From positions 1 through 46,112 of the forward strand of contig CAMBPQ010000021.1 of NCBI GenBank assembly GCA_945869735.1: a stretch of DNA of 46,112 nucleotides. Reading direction: 5' to 3'. The DNA comes from Planctomicrobium piriforme (GTDB taxonomy: Bacteria > Planctomycetota > Planctomycetia > Pirellulales > UBA1268). The position numbers and the translations under genes are program-made. The notes beneath the pieces were generated by a model. The model saw only the letters and a program-made list of their open reading frames with translations. It made no database searches and was not told where the DNA came from. Of this stretch, positions 8,089-17,443 are shown piece by piece (within the stretch, counting starts at the first letter, position 1; each line of letters opens with the position of its first letter).

Positions 8089-9447
8089 TCAGGTCTCCGT
8101 CCGCTCCTCGGCGGCGGGCTCTTCGGCTGGCGCGGCGGCCGGCGGCTGCTCCCCGTCATCCATCGGCAGCGGAGGCGGCAGTTTCGAGGTTGTGCGGCGC
8201 GGCGCGAGCGAGACAACGAGCCCGTCGGGTGAGGCGAGGACCAGCCGTTCTGAGACGGTGTTGGTGAGCGGCAGCGTAAAGTCCCCCAGACACATCCACT
8301 CGCCCGGCATGCCCGTGGACAGGTCGAGGCTCGAAAGCCGGCCGACACGGTCGACGCACCACACCCGGTTGCCAGTCGTAGCCACGAGACGGCCTGCCAC
8401 ACAACTCCTCCAGAGCACGTCGCCTGTGGCGGCCGAGAAGGCGTGAATGCCCGCGTCGCCCAGCGATACGACGACGGTCTGGCCAGAGACGAGCGGGCTG
8501 CCATCCGGGCGAGCGACAAGCACGACATGCCAGATGGCGGCGAAATCAGGCGCGTCTTCCTGGCCCGAGTCGTCGATGCGGGCGAGGTCGCCCTCCTCAG
8601 TCGCCACGAAGATCCCGGTGTCGCGGATCGTCGGAGGACCGGTCAGCGCCGATCTGAGATCGAACTCGAGCCTTTTCCATCCCAGACTGTATGGGACAAC
8701 GCCGACGAGCAGGCCGCTCTGGGTGTACCAGACCACACCGCCCTCGTAGGCGATCGGCGCCGACTCGACGCGGCCACCTGCGTCGAGTGAGATCGGCAGG
8801 AGCGGATCGGCGGACGTTCCAGCGACGTTCTTGTTTGGCTTGTTCACCGGGCGGTCCCCAGGGGCCGCGGCATCCTTCTTCCTGTCTTTCTGCTCCCCCG
8901 GCTGCGCGACGGGATTCACAGGCAGCCGCAGCACGCCGTTGGCCGACAGCGGACCATAGACCCACTCACCTGAAGGGACGGCGGCTGCAGATGGCGGACG
9001 GCCGAGCGTGCGGTGCCACGTGCGGCTGCCATCGGCACTGTCGAAGGCATAGAGATCGAGATCCCGCGCCACCGTCACGACCTGGGGGCCGATGCCGGCA
9101 GCCTGGAGCGGTCCGCCGGGCGTGCCCACCCGTTGCGACCAGAGCACGCTGCCTGCGCGGGGCGAGCCGTTTTGCGAGGGCGACGCCTGGATGGCGTGCA
9201 CGCCACCGTCTCCAGAACAGGCGACGACAAGATCATCGCCGATCGACACATGCTCGAGACGCCAGCCGGCCGAGTCGAACGGAACCTGCACGACCCACTC
9301 GCGGGTCAGACCCGCTCGGGCCGCGACGAGATCATCCCCGGCCGTACCGCAGAGGAGCGACTGTCCCGCGGCTGAAAGCCCGCTGGCGATCCACACGACC
9401 GTTGAGAGAAGTACAGCCCCGGCGAGGGGTGAAATGAGACGGTGCAT
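8089..9447 (-). CDS. secreted PQQ-type beta-propeller repeat protein
   Basis: A 452-residue exported protein with a signal peptide (MHRLISPLAGAVLLSTVVWIASGLSAAG, split here by its Gly/Ala cleavage region). The body consists of propeller blades with the recurrent logic of PQQ-binding-like repeats: VVACSGDGGVHAI, DLYAFDSADGSRTWHRTLG, GIHAFSAATGDVLWRSCVAG, VWCVDRVGRLSSLDLSTG. A charged linker (QKDRKKDAAAPGDRPVNKPN) splits the blades in the middle, and the last 35 residues are a proline- and glutamate-rich tail. No PQQ-dehydrogenase catalytic set is evident, so a scaffold or binding role is likelier than an enzyme. It is divergent from the large gene at 9595. Confidence 0.75.
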   Translation of the reverse strand: MHRLISPLAGAVLLSTVVWIASGLSAAGQSLLCGTAGDDLVAARAGLTREWVVQVPFDSAGWRLEHVSIGDDLVVACSGDGGVHAIQASPSQNGSPRAGSVLWSQRVGTPGGPLQAAGIGPQVVTVARDLDLYAFDSADGSRTWHRTLGRPPSAAAVPSGEWVYGPLSANGVLRLPVNPVAQPGEQKDRKKDAAAPGDRPVNKPNKNVAGTSADPLLPISLDAGGRVESAPIAYEGGVVWYTQSGLLVGVVPYSLGWKRLEFDLRSALTGPPTIRDTGIFVATEEGDLARIDDSGQEDAPDFAAIWHVVLVARPDGSPLVSGQTVVVSLGDAGIHAFSAATGDVLWRSCVAGRLVATTGNRVWCVDRVGRLSSLDLSTGMPGEWMCLGDFTLPLTNTVSERLVLASPDGLVVSLAPRRTTSKLPPPLPMDDGEQPPAAAPAEEPAAEERTET

Positions 9448-9594
9448 GAGAGCCGATGTCCTGACGGTTCGCAGAGGCCCATGGCCCCGCGTCCTGCCAA
9501 GGATAGTTCGTGCTCGCGAGGGGGCAAAAATGATAGGATTTCATCGGTTGTTCTGATTTTTCTGCTGCGCTGCTCCCCCGCGAACCCCTCTTCG

Positions 9595-12500
9595 ATGCCG
9601 CATGCCGTGAAGCCGCCGGGTTCGAAGGATGCCGCGGCGATCGTACTGGGGTATCTCAACTTCTCGTCAGGGACGTTTGATGCGGCGGTCTGGCGTGGAA
9701 TCAACGACCTATACGCGGAGATCGAGCCCGCCGTTCCCAATAGCTCGGTCACCGAGGGGGCCGACACCGCGGCGCTGGTCGCGGCCGCGCTGCGGGCGAG
9801 GCTTCTTGGCCTCGAGACGACAGAGCCGGCTTTCCGCGACGCCGTCCAGGCGCGGTGGGCGATCGACGCGGTGTTCGAAGGGCTCCTGCCCGCCTACCGG
9901 CGGTACCACGCCGATCTCCTCGAACACCAGCCGCCGGGGGCGATCGAGCGGCCGTTCTTTCTCATGGCCGCCATGCGCTGCCTACTCACCGAGGGAGGTC
10001 CCGAGGACGACCGTGAGGCTGTCGTGGCACGGGCGATCGATCGCCTCAACGATTACGTCGGCTGGCGGCCGCTCGCCGTGCTCGAGAACGGCCGCCTGTC
10101 GGAGCCCTATCCGCACGAACGGGTGCGGCCGATTCCCCTCTACGTCGCCGGCGTGGGGGCGGCGCACGGCAGGTATCGCCAACTCGTGACCGGCGCGATC
10201 GCCATCCTGAATGAAGTGCCCGTCGAGCTGCTTCGCCAGGCCGACTTCGACCTCGACGCGCTGGAGGAACTCGCGATTGATCCGCGGGCCTTCGACTTCC
10301 TCCACCCCGCGGCGAGCAAGCCCAACTATCTCTTCGGCCTCTGGGATCCATCGCGAATCGACGAACGCGGCCTGTACCGCCGGATGGTCGTCCAGCAGGC
10401 GACGCTCGACGGAATCCTCTCGTGGCCCGACGTGGCAGCAGTCGCGGACCGGGCGCCCACCGCCGACGCGGAACTCTGCTGGGAATCCTCCGCGGTGCTT
10501 GCCGGCGTGATGCTGATGGCCAGCGGACTTTCGGGCCACGGCCCCGGGGCGATCCAGGCGGGGCTTCCGCTCGCCGAACTTCTGCCGCGGATCGCCTCGT
10601 ATCGCGACGAGTTTTACCGGCGACTGCTGACGAGCCTTCCGGCCACGCATCGCCAGCGGCTCGAGGAGGAGGCCCGCCGGGTGCGGCAGCCTTTTGGCGG
10701 CGTGCGGCGGCACATCAACGCGATGCTCGCCAGCCGTCGCGCCCGGCAGGTGGAGAACGTGGCTCTCGCAGCCGTGCTCGCGCGGCTCGGCCGGGCGGAT
10801 GCCGCCGAGCGGCTCGCGACCGCAGTGCCGGCCGCTTCCGCCCGGATGTTCGCGCGGATCACGAGCCACGTTGTCGCGGCGCAGCAGCAGGTGTGGCGTG
10901 GAGCCGACGCTGCCTCCGCGCTTGATCAGCTCGACATCGCGACCGACCTGCTGTTTCGCGCCGTCGGCTGCGGCGCCGCGGTCGATCCGTGGAACATCCT
11001 CGGCCTTTCTGGCCAGTTCCCGCTCCACGAGCCGGGGGGTGAGAGCCTGCCCGATCCGCGGGTCGACGACCTCGTGATGGCCACCGGTTCGATTCTCGAC
11101 GGCTACGCCGCGGCCTGGCGCCACGCCAGCATCCCGGCAGCCAAGCCCGCTGCCGACCGTGCCAAAGCGTCGATCGATAAACTCGCGGCGTGGTGGGACC
11201 GCCATGCCACCACCACCGTCTCGGGTGTGCCACATCTCTCGGGTCGTGAATGCCTCGACTCGGCCAGCGAGGTGATCGAGTCGCTCTCACGCCGGCGCGA
11301 ACACGCGTCGGAGCCGCCGCAGTCTGGATTCTGGCGGCACGAAGTGGCCGGCTTCTCGTCGCCCAAGACCCACGCCCAGGCGGCCGACGCCCTGCTCGAT
11401 GAAGGCGACCTCGACGGTGCGGCTGGGCTGCTCGTGCACTGGGCCTCGCTGCTCGAGGGCCCGGCCGTCGAGCGCAGTGGCCCGGCCTGGCTCGCGGCCG
11501 CGAGCCGCTGGATCGCCCAGGCATGCATCGACCGTTCATCCCAGGGACGCTCGCGGGTGCGCCGCTTTCTCGAACTCGTCGAGGCCAACACCGGCGACGT
11601 CATCGACGTCGTCGAGGCGGCGGCCGTGGGCCGCGAGCCGGGTGACGATGCGGGCCGGGGCGATGGCGACGACAATGACCAGCCCGATGCCGAGGAACGG
11701 GTTGCCGCCGCCTACGAGTCGATGGTCTGGCGTGACTCCGCAGACGACGGTGTGGACGGCGGCATGATCGACCTCGATGGCGGCGGGACCTCGGTCGGCA
11801 GTGTGGCGGCCGTGGAGGATGCCGCAGAGTTCCTACGGGGAGTGTTTCGCTTGTTTCGTGAGGCCGTCACGGCGTGGTGCGCCATCGACACGGCGGACGG
11901 GGCGGAGCCGGCGCGTGAGGAACTCGACTCCGTGATCGGCTGGCGTCACACGCTGCGGCGGCTGCGGCGGACGATAATCCGCGCGGCCACGCTCGTCGCC
12001 GGCCGCGACCAGGATCCACCCCCCGGCATGTCGCCGACTGAGTTCGACCGGCTGCGCTGGCAGCGCGACGCGGCGGCGGAACGGCTGATCGAGGCCGCCG
12101 TGCAGGCGGGCGAGACGCTCTGGATTCTGTCGGCCCGGCTTCGGCTCAGCGCGTCGGCGAGCGGCCCGGCCACGCAGACCTCCGTCGGCGGGCTCATCGC
12201 GGTGTTCATCCGTGGTGATGCGACCGAGGCCTCCGCTCGCTGCCAGGCCGTCTGTGAACGTCTCGTCGGGAAACCAGTGCTCTACGTCCCCTTGTCCCGC
12301 GGCGGCCGCCCCGATCGAATCGTGCGGGCCCGGACCCGCGAGCGGTTGCTCGAGCGGATGGCGGCGGCCCTGCCCCGGCTGGGGCTTGTCCGCCAGGCGA
12401 TCATGGTCGTGCAGCTGGCCAAGGCCCTCGAGCGTTCTCGTCCTCCGGGTGGGGCAAGCGTCAGCGAGTTCGACCGCATCTTCGAGGCGGCCACGACCGC

Positions 12501-13572
12501 GCTCGTCGAACGGATCGTGGAGAGCAGCCGCGACGGCGCCCCCGACGCTGCCACGCAGACGGCACGAATCCTCGACGGCCTGTCGCTGCTCGTCCCCAAG
12601 CTGCTCGAGACGTGGATGACGCACGCCCGGCAACTGCGGCTCTCAGTCCTCGAACGCGTCCGCGACGACAAGGCCTTCGCCGCCATCCGTGAGTTCGTGG
12701 AGCGGTACGGTTCGGGGCTGTTCACGCAGCACTTCCTGGCGCCGTCATCGCTCCGCGGGATCCTGCGGGGCGGCGTGCGGAACTGGCTCGAACACCTCCT
12801 CGCGCGGGCCGCAGAGGCCGGGGAGCCCGAGGCACCGACCAACCGCCATCCTGCCCGGCTCATCGAGGACCTCGTCTCGGGTGCGCTGCCGATGAAGCAG
12901 GCGGCGACCCGCCTGCGGCTGGTGCTGGAAAGCATCGCGGAAAACCACGCAGAGTATCGCGACTGGAACTCGACCACCACACAGTCCGACCGTGGCGAAT
13001 GCCTCTACATCCTGCTCGACTACCTGCGGGTGAAGGCTGAGTACGACCGCATCGCCTGGACGCTGCGCCCGGTGAACATGGCCCATCGGGTGCTCGCGGG
13101 CCGTGATGTGGCCGCGGCGGCGGAGTCCTGGCGGGAGCGGCTCCGCGAGGAGACCCGCGACACCGCGACGGGGCTCGTGCAAAAACTCGACCAGCTCGAG
13201 GGTCACTGGAGTGTGCGGCTGGCCAGCATCGGCGACCGGGTCCGGCGGCCGTTCACCGCGATGCTCGAGCAGGACGAACTCGAGGCGTTGGTCGAGCCCG
13301 CCGTGGCCGAACTCGTTGCCGGCGCATCGTCCGTGGCGGGCGCCGCGCTCGAGGCGAAGGCAACGTCGTTCATCGGTCTGGCCAGCGGGTCGGGCGTCGA
13401 AGTGCCCGAGTGGCTCGAGCGGTTGGGTACGGCCGTTGACCATGCGATCGACCGGGCTAACGCGGCGCCGGCTCGAACCGCCGGCTCGGCCCGCGTGCCG
13501 ACGGGTCTGCCCGAGTGCGTGACCTGGGTGCCCACGCCCTGGGAATCGCTCGCCGCCGCGCTCGCCGACTGA
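9595..13572 (+). CDS. very large helical protein of unknown function (1,325 aa)
   Basis: I do not recognise this protein. The start is set at 9595 (MPHAVKPPGSKDAAAIVLGY) because the frame upstream overlaps the divergent gene and reads non-protein-like. It has no signal peptide or membrane segment. The N-terminal 500 residues are alanine-, leucine- and arginine-rich and look all-helical. An acidic linker near 680-740 (GRGDGDDNDQPDAEE and DDGVDGGMIDLDGGG) separates them from a second helical half. The middle contains KPVLYVPLSRGGRPDR, and conserved-looking DWNSTTTQSDRGECLYILLD lies near residue 1,130. The large size and near-continuous helices suggest a scaffold or helical-repeat protein. It runs toward the aminotransferase gene but ends 37 bp before it. 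Confidence 0.7.
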   Translation: MPHAVKPPGSKDAAAIVLGYLNFSSGTFDAAVWRGINDLYAEIEPAVPNSSVTEGADTAALVAAALRARLLGLETTEPAFRDAVQARWAIDAVFEGLLPAYRRYHADLLEHQPPGAIERPFFLMAAMRCLLTEGGPEDDREAVVARAIDRLNDYVGWRPLAVLENGRLSEPYPHERVRPIPLYVAGVGAAHGRYRQLVTGAIAILNEVPVELLRQADFDLDALEELAIDPRAFDFLHPAASKPNYLFGLWDPSRIDERGLYRRMVVQQATLDGILSWPDVAAVADRAPTADAELCWESSAVLAGVMLMASGLSGHGPGAIQAGLPLAELLPRIASYRDEFYRRLLTSLPATHRQRLEEEARRVRQPFGGVRRHINAMLASRRARQVENVALAAVLARLGRADAAERLATAVPAASARMFARITSHVVAAQQQVWRGADAASALDQLDIATDLLFRAVGCGAAVDPWNILGLSGQFPLHEPGGESLPDPRVDDLVMATGSILDGYAAAWRHASIPAAKPAADRAKASIDKLAAWWDRHATTTVSGVPHLSGRECLDSASEVIESLSRRREHASEPPQSGFWRHEVAGFSSPKTHAQAADALLDEGDLDGAAGLLVHWASLLEGPAVERSGPAWLAAASRWIAQACIDRSSQGRSRVRRFLELVEANTGDVIDVVEAAAVGREPGDDAGRGDGDDNDQPDAEERVAAAYESMVWRDSADDGVDGGMIDLDGGGTSVGSVAAVEDAAEFLRGVFRLFREAVTAWCAIDTADGAEPAREELDSVIGWRHTLRRLRRTIIRAATLVAGRDQDPPPGMSPTEFDRLRWQRDAAAERLIEAAVQAGETLWILSARLRLSASASGPATQTSVGGLIAVFIRGDATEASARCQAVCERLVGKPVLYVPLSRGGRPDRIVRARTRERLLERMAAALPRLGLVRQAIMVVQLAKALERSRPPGGASVSEFDRIFEAATTALVERIVESSRDGAPDAATQTARILDGLSLLVPKLLETWMTHARQLRLSVLERVRDDKAFAAIREFVERYGSGLFTQHFLAPSSLRGILRGGVRNWLEHLLARAAEAGEPEAPTNRHPARLIEDLVSGALPMKQAATRLRLVLESIAENHAEYRDWNSTTTQSDRGECLYILLDYLRVKAEYDRIAWTLRPVNMAHRVLAGRDVAAAAESWRERLREETRDTATGLVQKLDQLEGHWSVRLASIGDRVRRPFTAMLEQDELEALVEPAVAELVAGASSVAGAALEAKATSFIGLASGSGVEVPEWLERLGTAVDHAIDRANAAPARTAGSARVPTGLPECVTWVPTPWESLAAALAD

Positions 13573-13609
13573 CGGCCGCAGCTCTTCCGCCGCGGACGAG
13601 GTAGGATCA

Positions 13610-14872
13610 ATGATTCCTCCGGAACCCCACCCCATGAGTCTGAGACCGCTCCGCGCCTCCGAACACCTCCACGACGTCCGCTACGAGATTCGTGGCGCCC
13701 TTGCCCGCCGCGCCGAGCAGCTCGAGCGCGAGGGGCACGAGATCGTGAAGCTCAACATCGGCAACCCGGGCGCCTTCGGGTTCCGGATGCCCGGGTCGAT
13801 GCGGGTGGCCGTCGTGGAAAACCTCCACCAGGCCGATCCCTACTCGCACCAGAAGGGCATCTTCCCGGCCCGCGAGGCCGTGGTGATGCAGCAGCAAAAC
13901 CGGGGCGTGATGGACGTCACGGCCGACGACGTGTTCATCGGCAACGGCGTGTCAGAACTCATCATGCTGGCGATGCGGGCACTCTTGAACCCGGGGGACG
14001 AGGTGCTCGTGCCGAGCCCTGACTATCCGCTCTGGACGGCCTCGGTCGTGATCCACGGCGCGAAAGCGGTGCACTATCCCTGTCGCCCCGAGCGCGGCTT
14101 CATACCCGACCCCGCCGAGATCGAGGCGCTCGTCACCGACCGCACGCGGGCGCTCGTCGTCATCAATCCCAACAACCCCACGGGTGCCGTCTACCCAAGC
14201 GAGGTTCTCAAGGCCTTGGCTGGCATCGCGGAGCGGCACAATCTCGTGCTCTGCGCTGACGAAATCTATGACGAGATGCTCTACGACGGAGCCGAGTTCG
14301 TGCCCACCGCCACACTCGCCAAGCGGGTGCTGTGCCTCACCTTCGCCGGGCTCAGTAAGGTCTACAGGGCCTGCGGCCTCCGGGTGGGCTGGCTGGTCTT
14401 CTCCGGTGAACGGGAGCACGCCCGAGACTACATCCAGGCGGTCGAACTGCTCGCGTCGCTTCGCCTCTGCTCGAATGTTCCGGGCCAGTTCGCCGTACAG
14501 ACGGCGCTCGGCGGCCACCAGTCGATCTTCGACCTGACGCGTCCCGGAGGCCGGCTCCACGCCACCCGTGCCGCCATGCTCAGCGCCGTGGCCGGTAGTC
14601 GCTGGCTCTCGGTCGTGCCGCCGCAGGGGGCAATGTACGCCTTCATCCGCGTCCACGCGGAGCGGCTGCCGGGCGGCCTCGCGGGCTTCGACGACCAGAA
14701 GTTCGCCCTCGACCTTCTCGAGCGGAAGCACGTCCTCGTCGCGCCGGGATCGAGCTTCAACGTCGCCTACCGCGACCACTTCCGGGTCACGCTCCTGCCT
14801 GACGCCGACCAGATGGCCGACGTCTTCGCCCGGTTCGAGAGCCTCCTCGACGAATACGCCGAGGCTGGCTGA
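13610..14872 (+). CDS. AlaA-like class I/II aminotransferase
   Basis: A 420-residue PLP enzyme of fold type I. Landmarks: YEIRGALARRAEQLEREGHE (25-44), NIGNPGAFGF (49-58), GNGVSELI (111-118), INPNNPTGAVYP (185-196), CADEIYDEML (215-224) with Asp217 and Tyr220 for the cofactor, and FAGLSKVYRACGLRVGW with the Schiff-base Lys250. The short N-terminal motif (LRPLRASEHLHDVRYEIRG) is typical of AlaA, the glutamate-pyruvate aminotransferase making alanine. The ATG at 13610 has GAGG 8 bp upstream; an ATG at 13634 fits homologues better. It is convergent with nadA across a repeat-filled gap. Confidence 0.87.
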   Translation: MIPPEPHPMSLRPLRASEHLHDVRYEIRGALARRAEQLEREGHEIVKLNIGNPGAFGFRMPGSMRVAVVENLHQADPYSHQKGIFPAREAVVMQQQNRGVMDVTADDVFIGNGVSELIMLAMRALLNPGDEVLVPSPDYPLWTASVVIHGAKAVHYPCRPERGFIPDPAEIEALVTDRTRALVVINPNNPTGAVYPSEVLKALAGIAERHNLVLCADEIYDEMLYDGAEFVPTATLAKRVLCLTFAGLSKVYRACGLRVGWLVFSGEREHARDYIQAVELLASLRLCSNVPGQFAVQTALGGHQSIFDLTRPGGRLHATRAAMLSAVAGSRWLSVVPPQGAMYAFIRVHAERLPGGLAGFDDQKFALDLLERKHVLVAPGSSFNVAYRDHFRVTLLPDADQMADVFARFESLLDEYAEAG

Positions 14873-14875
14873 CGC

Positions 14876-15023
14876 ATGGGGAAGACGCCCGCCTCGTCCC
14901 GCTCCGCACCACCGCCGCGGTCGCCACCCGCTTTCCCATCGCGCTTGCTCCGGGCTTCTTGGGGCACCCGCGGCGCCACCTCCCGACAGGAAGCCCCAAG
15001 CGCCAGCGCGGGGAATCCGGCCC
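14876..15023. repeat. palindromic repeat cluster (copies 7-8 plus a partial unit)
   Basis: It fills the gap between the convergent aminotransferase and nadA genes. It holds a truncated direct unit (ATGGGGAAGACGCCCGCC, about 14876-14894), an inverted unit at 14931-14962 (CCCATCGCGCTTGCTCCGGG) and a direct unit at 14986-15023 (GGAAGCCCCAAGCGCCAGCG). The position at two 3' ends suggests a shared bidirectional transcript end; this is inference. Confidence 0.82.
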
Positions 15024-15027
15024 GGCG

Positions 15028-16170
15028 TCACTTCACCGCGAGCATCCGTTCGAGTGAGGTGACGGCCCACGCCGCCGTCTCGTCGTCGACGCGGATCACG
15101 TTGACCGGCTTGCCCCGCTCCAGGTGCTCGAGGCTCCAGCAGAGGTGCGCCAGATCGATGCGATACATCGTCGCGCACATGCAGACCACCGGTGAGAGAA
15201 ACCGGATCGTCTGCTCGGGATGGTTCTGCTCCAGCCGCTTGACAAGGTGAAGTTCCGTACCGATCGCCCATTGCGTGCCCGACGGGGCATCAGCGACCTG
15301 TTTGAGGATGTAGCTCGTCGAGCCCGTGAGGTCGGCCTTGTCGACCACCTCCATCGTGCACTCCGGGTGCACGAGGATCTTCACGCCGGGAATGGCCGCC
15401 CGTATGGCGTCGACGTGCTCTGGCTTGAACATCGCGTGCACGCTGCAGTGGCCCTGCCAGAGGATCACGCGGCTCTTCTCCAGCTGGCCGCGGGAGTTGC
15501 CGCCGAGGGTGGGGACGTACGGGTTCCAGAGCGACATCTCGTCGAGTGGAATGCTCATGGCCCGCGCGGTGTTGCGGCCCAGATGCTGGTCGGGAAAGAA
15601 GAGCACCCGCTTCGTGCGGGCAAAGGCCCACTCGAGCACGGCGCGGGCGTTGCTCGACGTGCAGACGATGCCGCCGTGGCGGCCACAGAAGGCCTTGAGG
15701 CTCGCGGCCGAGTTGATGTAGGTGACGGGCGTGATGTCGGAGGTGTCGATCACGGTGCCGAGGTCGGTCCAGGCGTCTTCGACCTGCTCGATCGCAGCCA
15801 TGTCGGCCATCGAGCAGCCCGCAGCCATGTCGGGCAGGACGACCGCCACCCGCCTCCCACCCCGGGCGGCGACCCTGTCCGGCCGGTTGACGAGGATGTC
15901 GGCCGTCTCGGCCATGAAGTGGACGCCGCAGAAAGCGATCGCCTCACAGTCGGCCCGCTCCGCCGCCGAACGCGACAGTTGGTAGCTGTCCCCCTGGATG
16001 TCGGCATGGGCGATCACGCCGTCCTGCTGGTAATGGTGGCCAAGGATCACAAGCCGGGAGCCCATCCGCCGCCGGACTCCATCGATGCGGCCGTCGAGTA
16101 CGGCGTCCTGGAGGCCCCGGTAGGCGGCAAATGGGGCGGCAAGCGGTACGGCAGGGGCGGTCGTGGTCAT
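15028..16170 (-). CDS. nadA: quinolinate synthase
   Basis: A 380-residue enzyme that condenses iminoaspartate with dihydroxyacetone phosphate to quinolinate in NAD biosynthesis, using a [4Fe-4S] cluster. Family motifs run in order: LVILGHHYQQDGVIAHADI, GDSYQLSRSAA, IAFCGVHFMAETADIL (first cluster cysteine), VLPDMAAGCSMADM, CTSSNARAVLEWA, WQGHCSVHAMF, HPECTMEVVDKADLTGST, and near the end VCMCATMYRIDLAHL. Length fits the longer NadA type. No nadB or nadC is next to it. A TATACT box lies only 9 bp before the ATG, which suggests little or no leader. Confidence 0.95.
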   Translation of the reverse strand: MTTTAPAVPLAAPFAAYRGLQDAVLDGRIDGVRRRMGSRLVILGHHYQQDGVIAHADIQGDSYQLSRSAAERADCEAIAFCGVHFMAETADILVNRPDRVAARGGRRVAVVLPDMAAGCSMADMAAIEQVEDAWTDLGTVIDTSDITPVTYINSAASLKAFCGRHGGIVCTSSNARAVLEWAFARTKRVLFFPDQHLGRNTARAMSIPLDEMSLWNPYVPTLGGNSRGQLEKSRVILWQGHCSVHAMFKPEHVDAIRAAIPGVKILVHPECTMEVVDKADLTGSTSYILKQVADAPSGTQWAIGTELHLVKRLEQNHPEQTIRFLSPVVCMCATMYRIDLAHLCWSLEHLERGKPVNVIRVDDETAAWAVTSLERMLAVK

Positions 16171-16179
16171 GATGCGCCA

Positions 16180-16185
16180 AGTATA
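16180..16185 (-). promoter_or_regulatory. candidate -10 box of nadA
   Basis: TATACT on the minus strand, 9 bp before the nadA ATG, so transcription would begin at or next to the start codon. No convincing -35 element at the usual spacing. It is the same hexamer as before the lysine-rich gene (16218) and pyrE (32188). Confidence 0.35.
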
Positions 16186-16217
16186 AACCGGCGGTGCGGC
16201 GGGTCTCGCTGAAACGC

Positions 16218-16223
16218 TATACT
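16218..16223 (+). promoter_or_regulatory. candidate -10 box of the lysine-rich protein gene
   Basis: TATACT on the plus strand 53 bp before the ATG at 16277, in the short divergent gap with nadA. No clear -35 element. GGAAGGA at 16257-16263 may be the ribosome site although its spacing (13 bp) is long. Confidence 0.35.
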
Positions 16224-16276
16224 TCGCCCTTCACTCTCCAGAATTACCCTCTGATTGGAAGGACGGCGACTGCGCC

Positions 16277-16645
16277 ATGGCACGAAAAATCGTGAATCGC
16301 AAGGAACTTCGGGCCCAGGCGGATGCGGCGGAGGCCCGCGGCAAGACCAAACCGGCTGCCAAGGGAAAGGTTGTCAAGGAAAAAGTCGCCAAAGTAAAAG
16401 TCGCCAAGGAGAAGAAAGCCAAGGCTCCGAAGAAGGTTGGTGAAAAGAAGGCCGTGCGCAAGAAGAAGGTCGCCAAGGAGGCCCGCATGAAGGCCTTCTG
16501 GGGTGTGTTTAACCAAGGCATGAAACGGCTCGCACTCTTCGAATACGCCGACAAGAAGGCTGCCGATAAGAAGGTGTCCGAACTGATCGCGTCGTCGCGG
16601 GTCCACCACTTCGTGCAGCTGATCAAGGAGCCGATCGCCGAGTAA
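16277..16645 (+). CDS. lysine-rich histone H1-like protein (122 aa)
   Basis: A basic protein of 122 residues. Residues 20-70 are almost wholly Lys, Ala and Val in short repeats (KVVKEKVAKVKVAKEKKAK), like the C-terminal tail of histone H1 or bacterial H1-like proteins. The last 50 residues form a folded-looking domain (AFWGVFNQGMKRLALFEYAD, ELIASSRVHHFVQLIKEP) that I do not recognise. Binding to DNA or RNA through the lysine tail is inference. It is divergent from nadA and followed 25 bp later by a lipoprotein gene. AAG-rich coding makes this stretch lower in GC than its neighbours. Confidence 0.78.
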   Translation: MARKIVNRKELRAQADAAEARGKTKPAAKGKVVKEKVAKVKVAKEKKAKAPKKVGEKKAVRKKKVAKEARMKAFWGVFNQGMKRLALFEYADKKAADKKVSELIASSRVHHFVQLIKEPIAE

Positions 16646-16670
16646 CACAAACCCGTTTGAGGAGGGGGCG

Positions 16671-17432
16671 ATGCGAGCCATGACACAGACGTCGATGCGG
16701 GGCCTGAAGTTTTTCTGCCTGATGGCTCTCGGCATCGTCGTCGTGGCGGCCGGGTGCTCCGGCAAGGCCACGAAGCAGCGCTCGTCGTCCGGCGGGACCG
16801 TGAAGATCGGCGAGGTCGACCCCGATTCGGCGATCACCGCCGACGGTGGCCGCGTCAGCATCCGCTCGCCGGTCGGTTGGACACGCGGCTCGCGATCCGA
16901 CGATTACGTCGTCCGCTACACACCCGGTCCGCAAAAGACATTTCCGGCGATCGTGGTCACGGCGGGCGATCCTCCCGCTGGGATCCCAGAGGTCACCACA
17001 GACAACCACAAGGAGTTTGTCGCAGCCGTGGCTGAGCAACTCTCGGTGACGTTTTCCAGCGCCGGCAAGAGCTCGCTCCTGAAGAAACCCGCCGCGATGA
17101 CGCTCGGCGAGCACCACGGCGTCTCATGGACTGCTCCGGGTACCGCTAAGGTTGGCGGACTGAAGCAGCCGATCGAACGCAGTTGTGTCGCGATCGTGTT
17201 CGCCAGCCGGATGTACACGATCGAGGCTCGCGCCCCGAAGGGCAAGCTCGACGATGCCGGCCGGGCCGCGGCACGGGGCGTCGCTGCCGGTATCGCCGGA
17301 CCTGTCGCCCAGGAATCGGCCGAGGAATCGCCCGAGGAATCGCCGGGCCTGTCGCCCGAGGAATCGCCCGAGGCACCGCTCGGCGGCGAGGCACCGAAGG
17401 CGGAAGAGCCGGCCGCCGCCGAAACTCCGTAG
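16671..17432 (+). CDS. predicted lipoprotein with a Glu/Ser/Pro repeat tail
   Basis: A 253-residue protein preceded by a strong ribosome site (GAGGAGGGGG, 2-11 bp upstream). The N-terminus is a lipoprotein signal (FFCLMALGIVVVAAGC) with the lipidated Cys at residue 29. The mature core reads ADGGRVSIRSPVGWTRGSRS and DDYVVRYTPG, followed by mixed alpha/beta sequence to about 205 (VAIVFASRMYTIEARAPKGK). This resembles the small secreted stress or photosystem-reaction-type folds but no family can be named. The last 45 residues are an acidic tail of near-repeats (ESAEESPEESPGLSPEESPE) encoded by a GAATCGCCCGAG tandem motif. Lnt at 3259 could acylate it. Confidence 0.78.
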   Translation: MRAMTQTSMRGLKFFCLMALGIVVVAAGCSGKATKQRSSSGGTVKIGEVDPDSAITADGGRVSIRSPVGWTRGSRSDDYVVRYTPGPQKTFPAIVVTAGDPPAGIPEVTTDNHKEFVAAVAEQLSVTFSSAGKSSLLKKPAAMTLGEHHGVSWTAPGTAKVGGLKQPIERSCVAIVFASRMYTIEARAPKGKLDDAGRAAARGVAAGIAGPVAQESAEESPEESPGLSPEESPEAPLGGEAPKAEEPAAAETP

Positions 17433-17443
17433 GGCTCTCCCGC

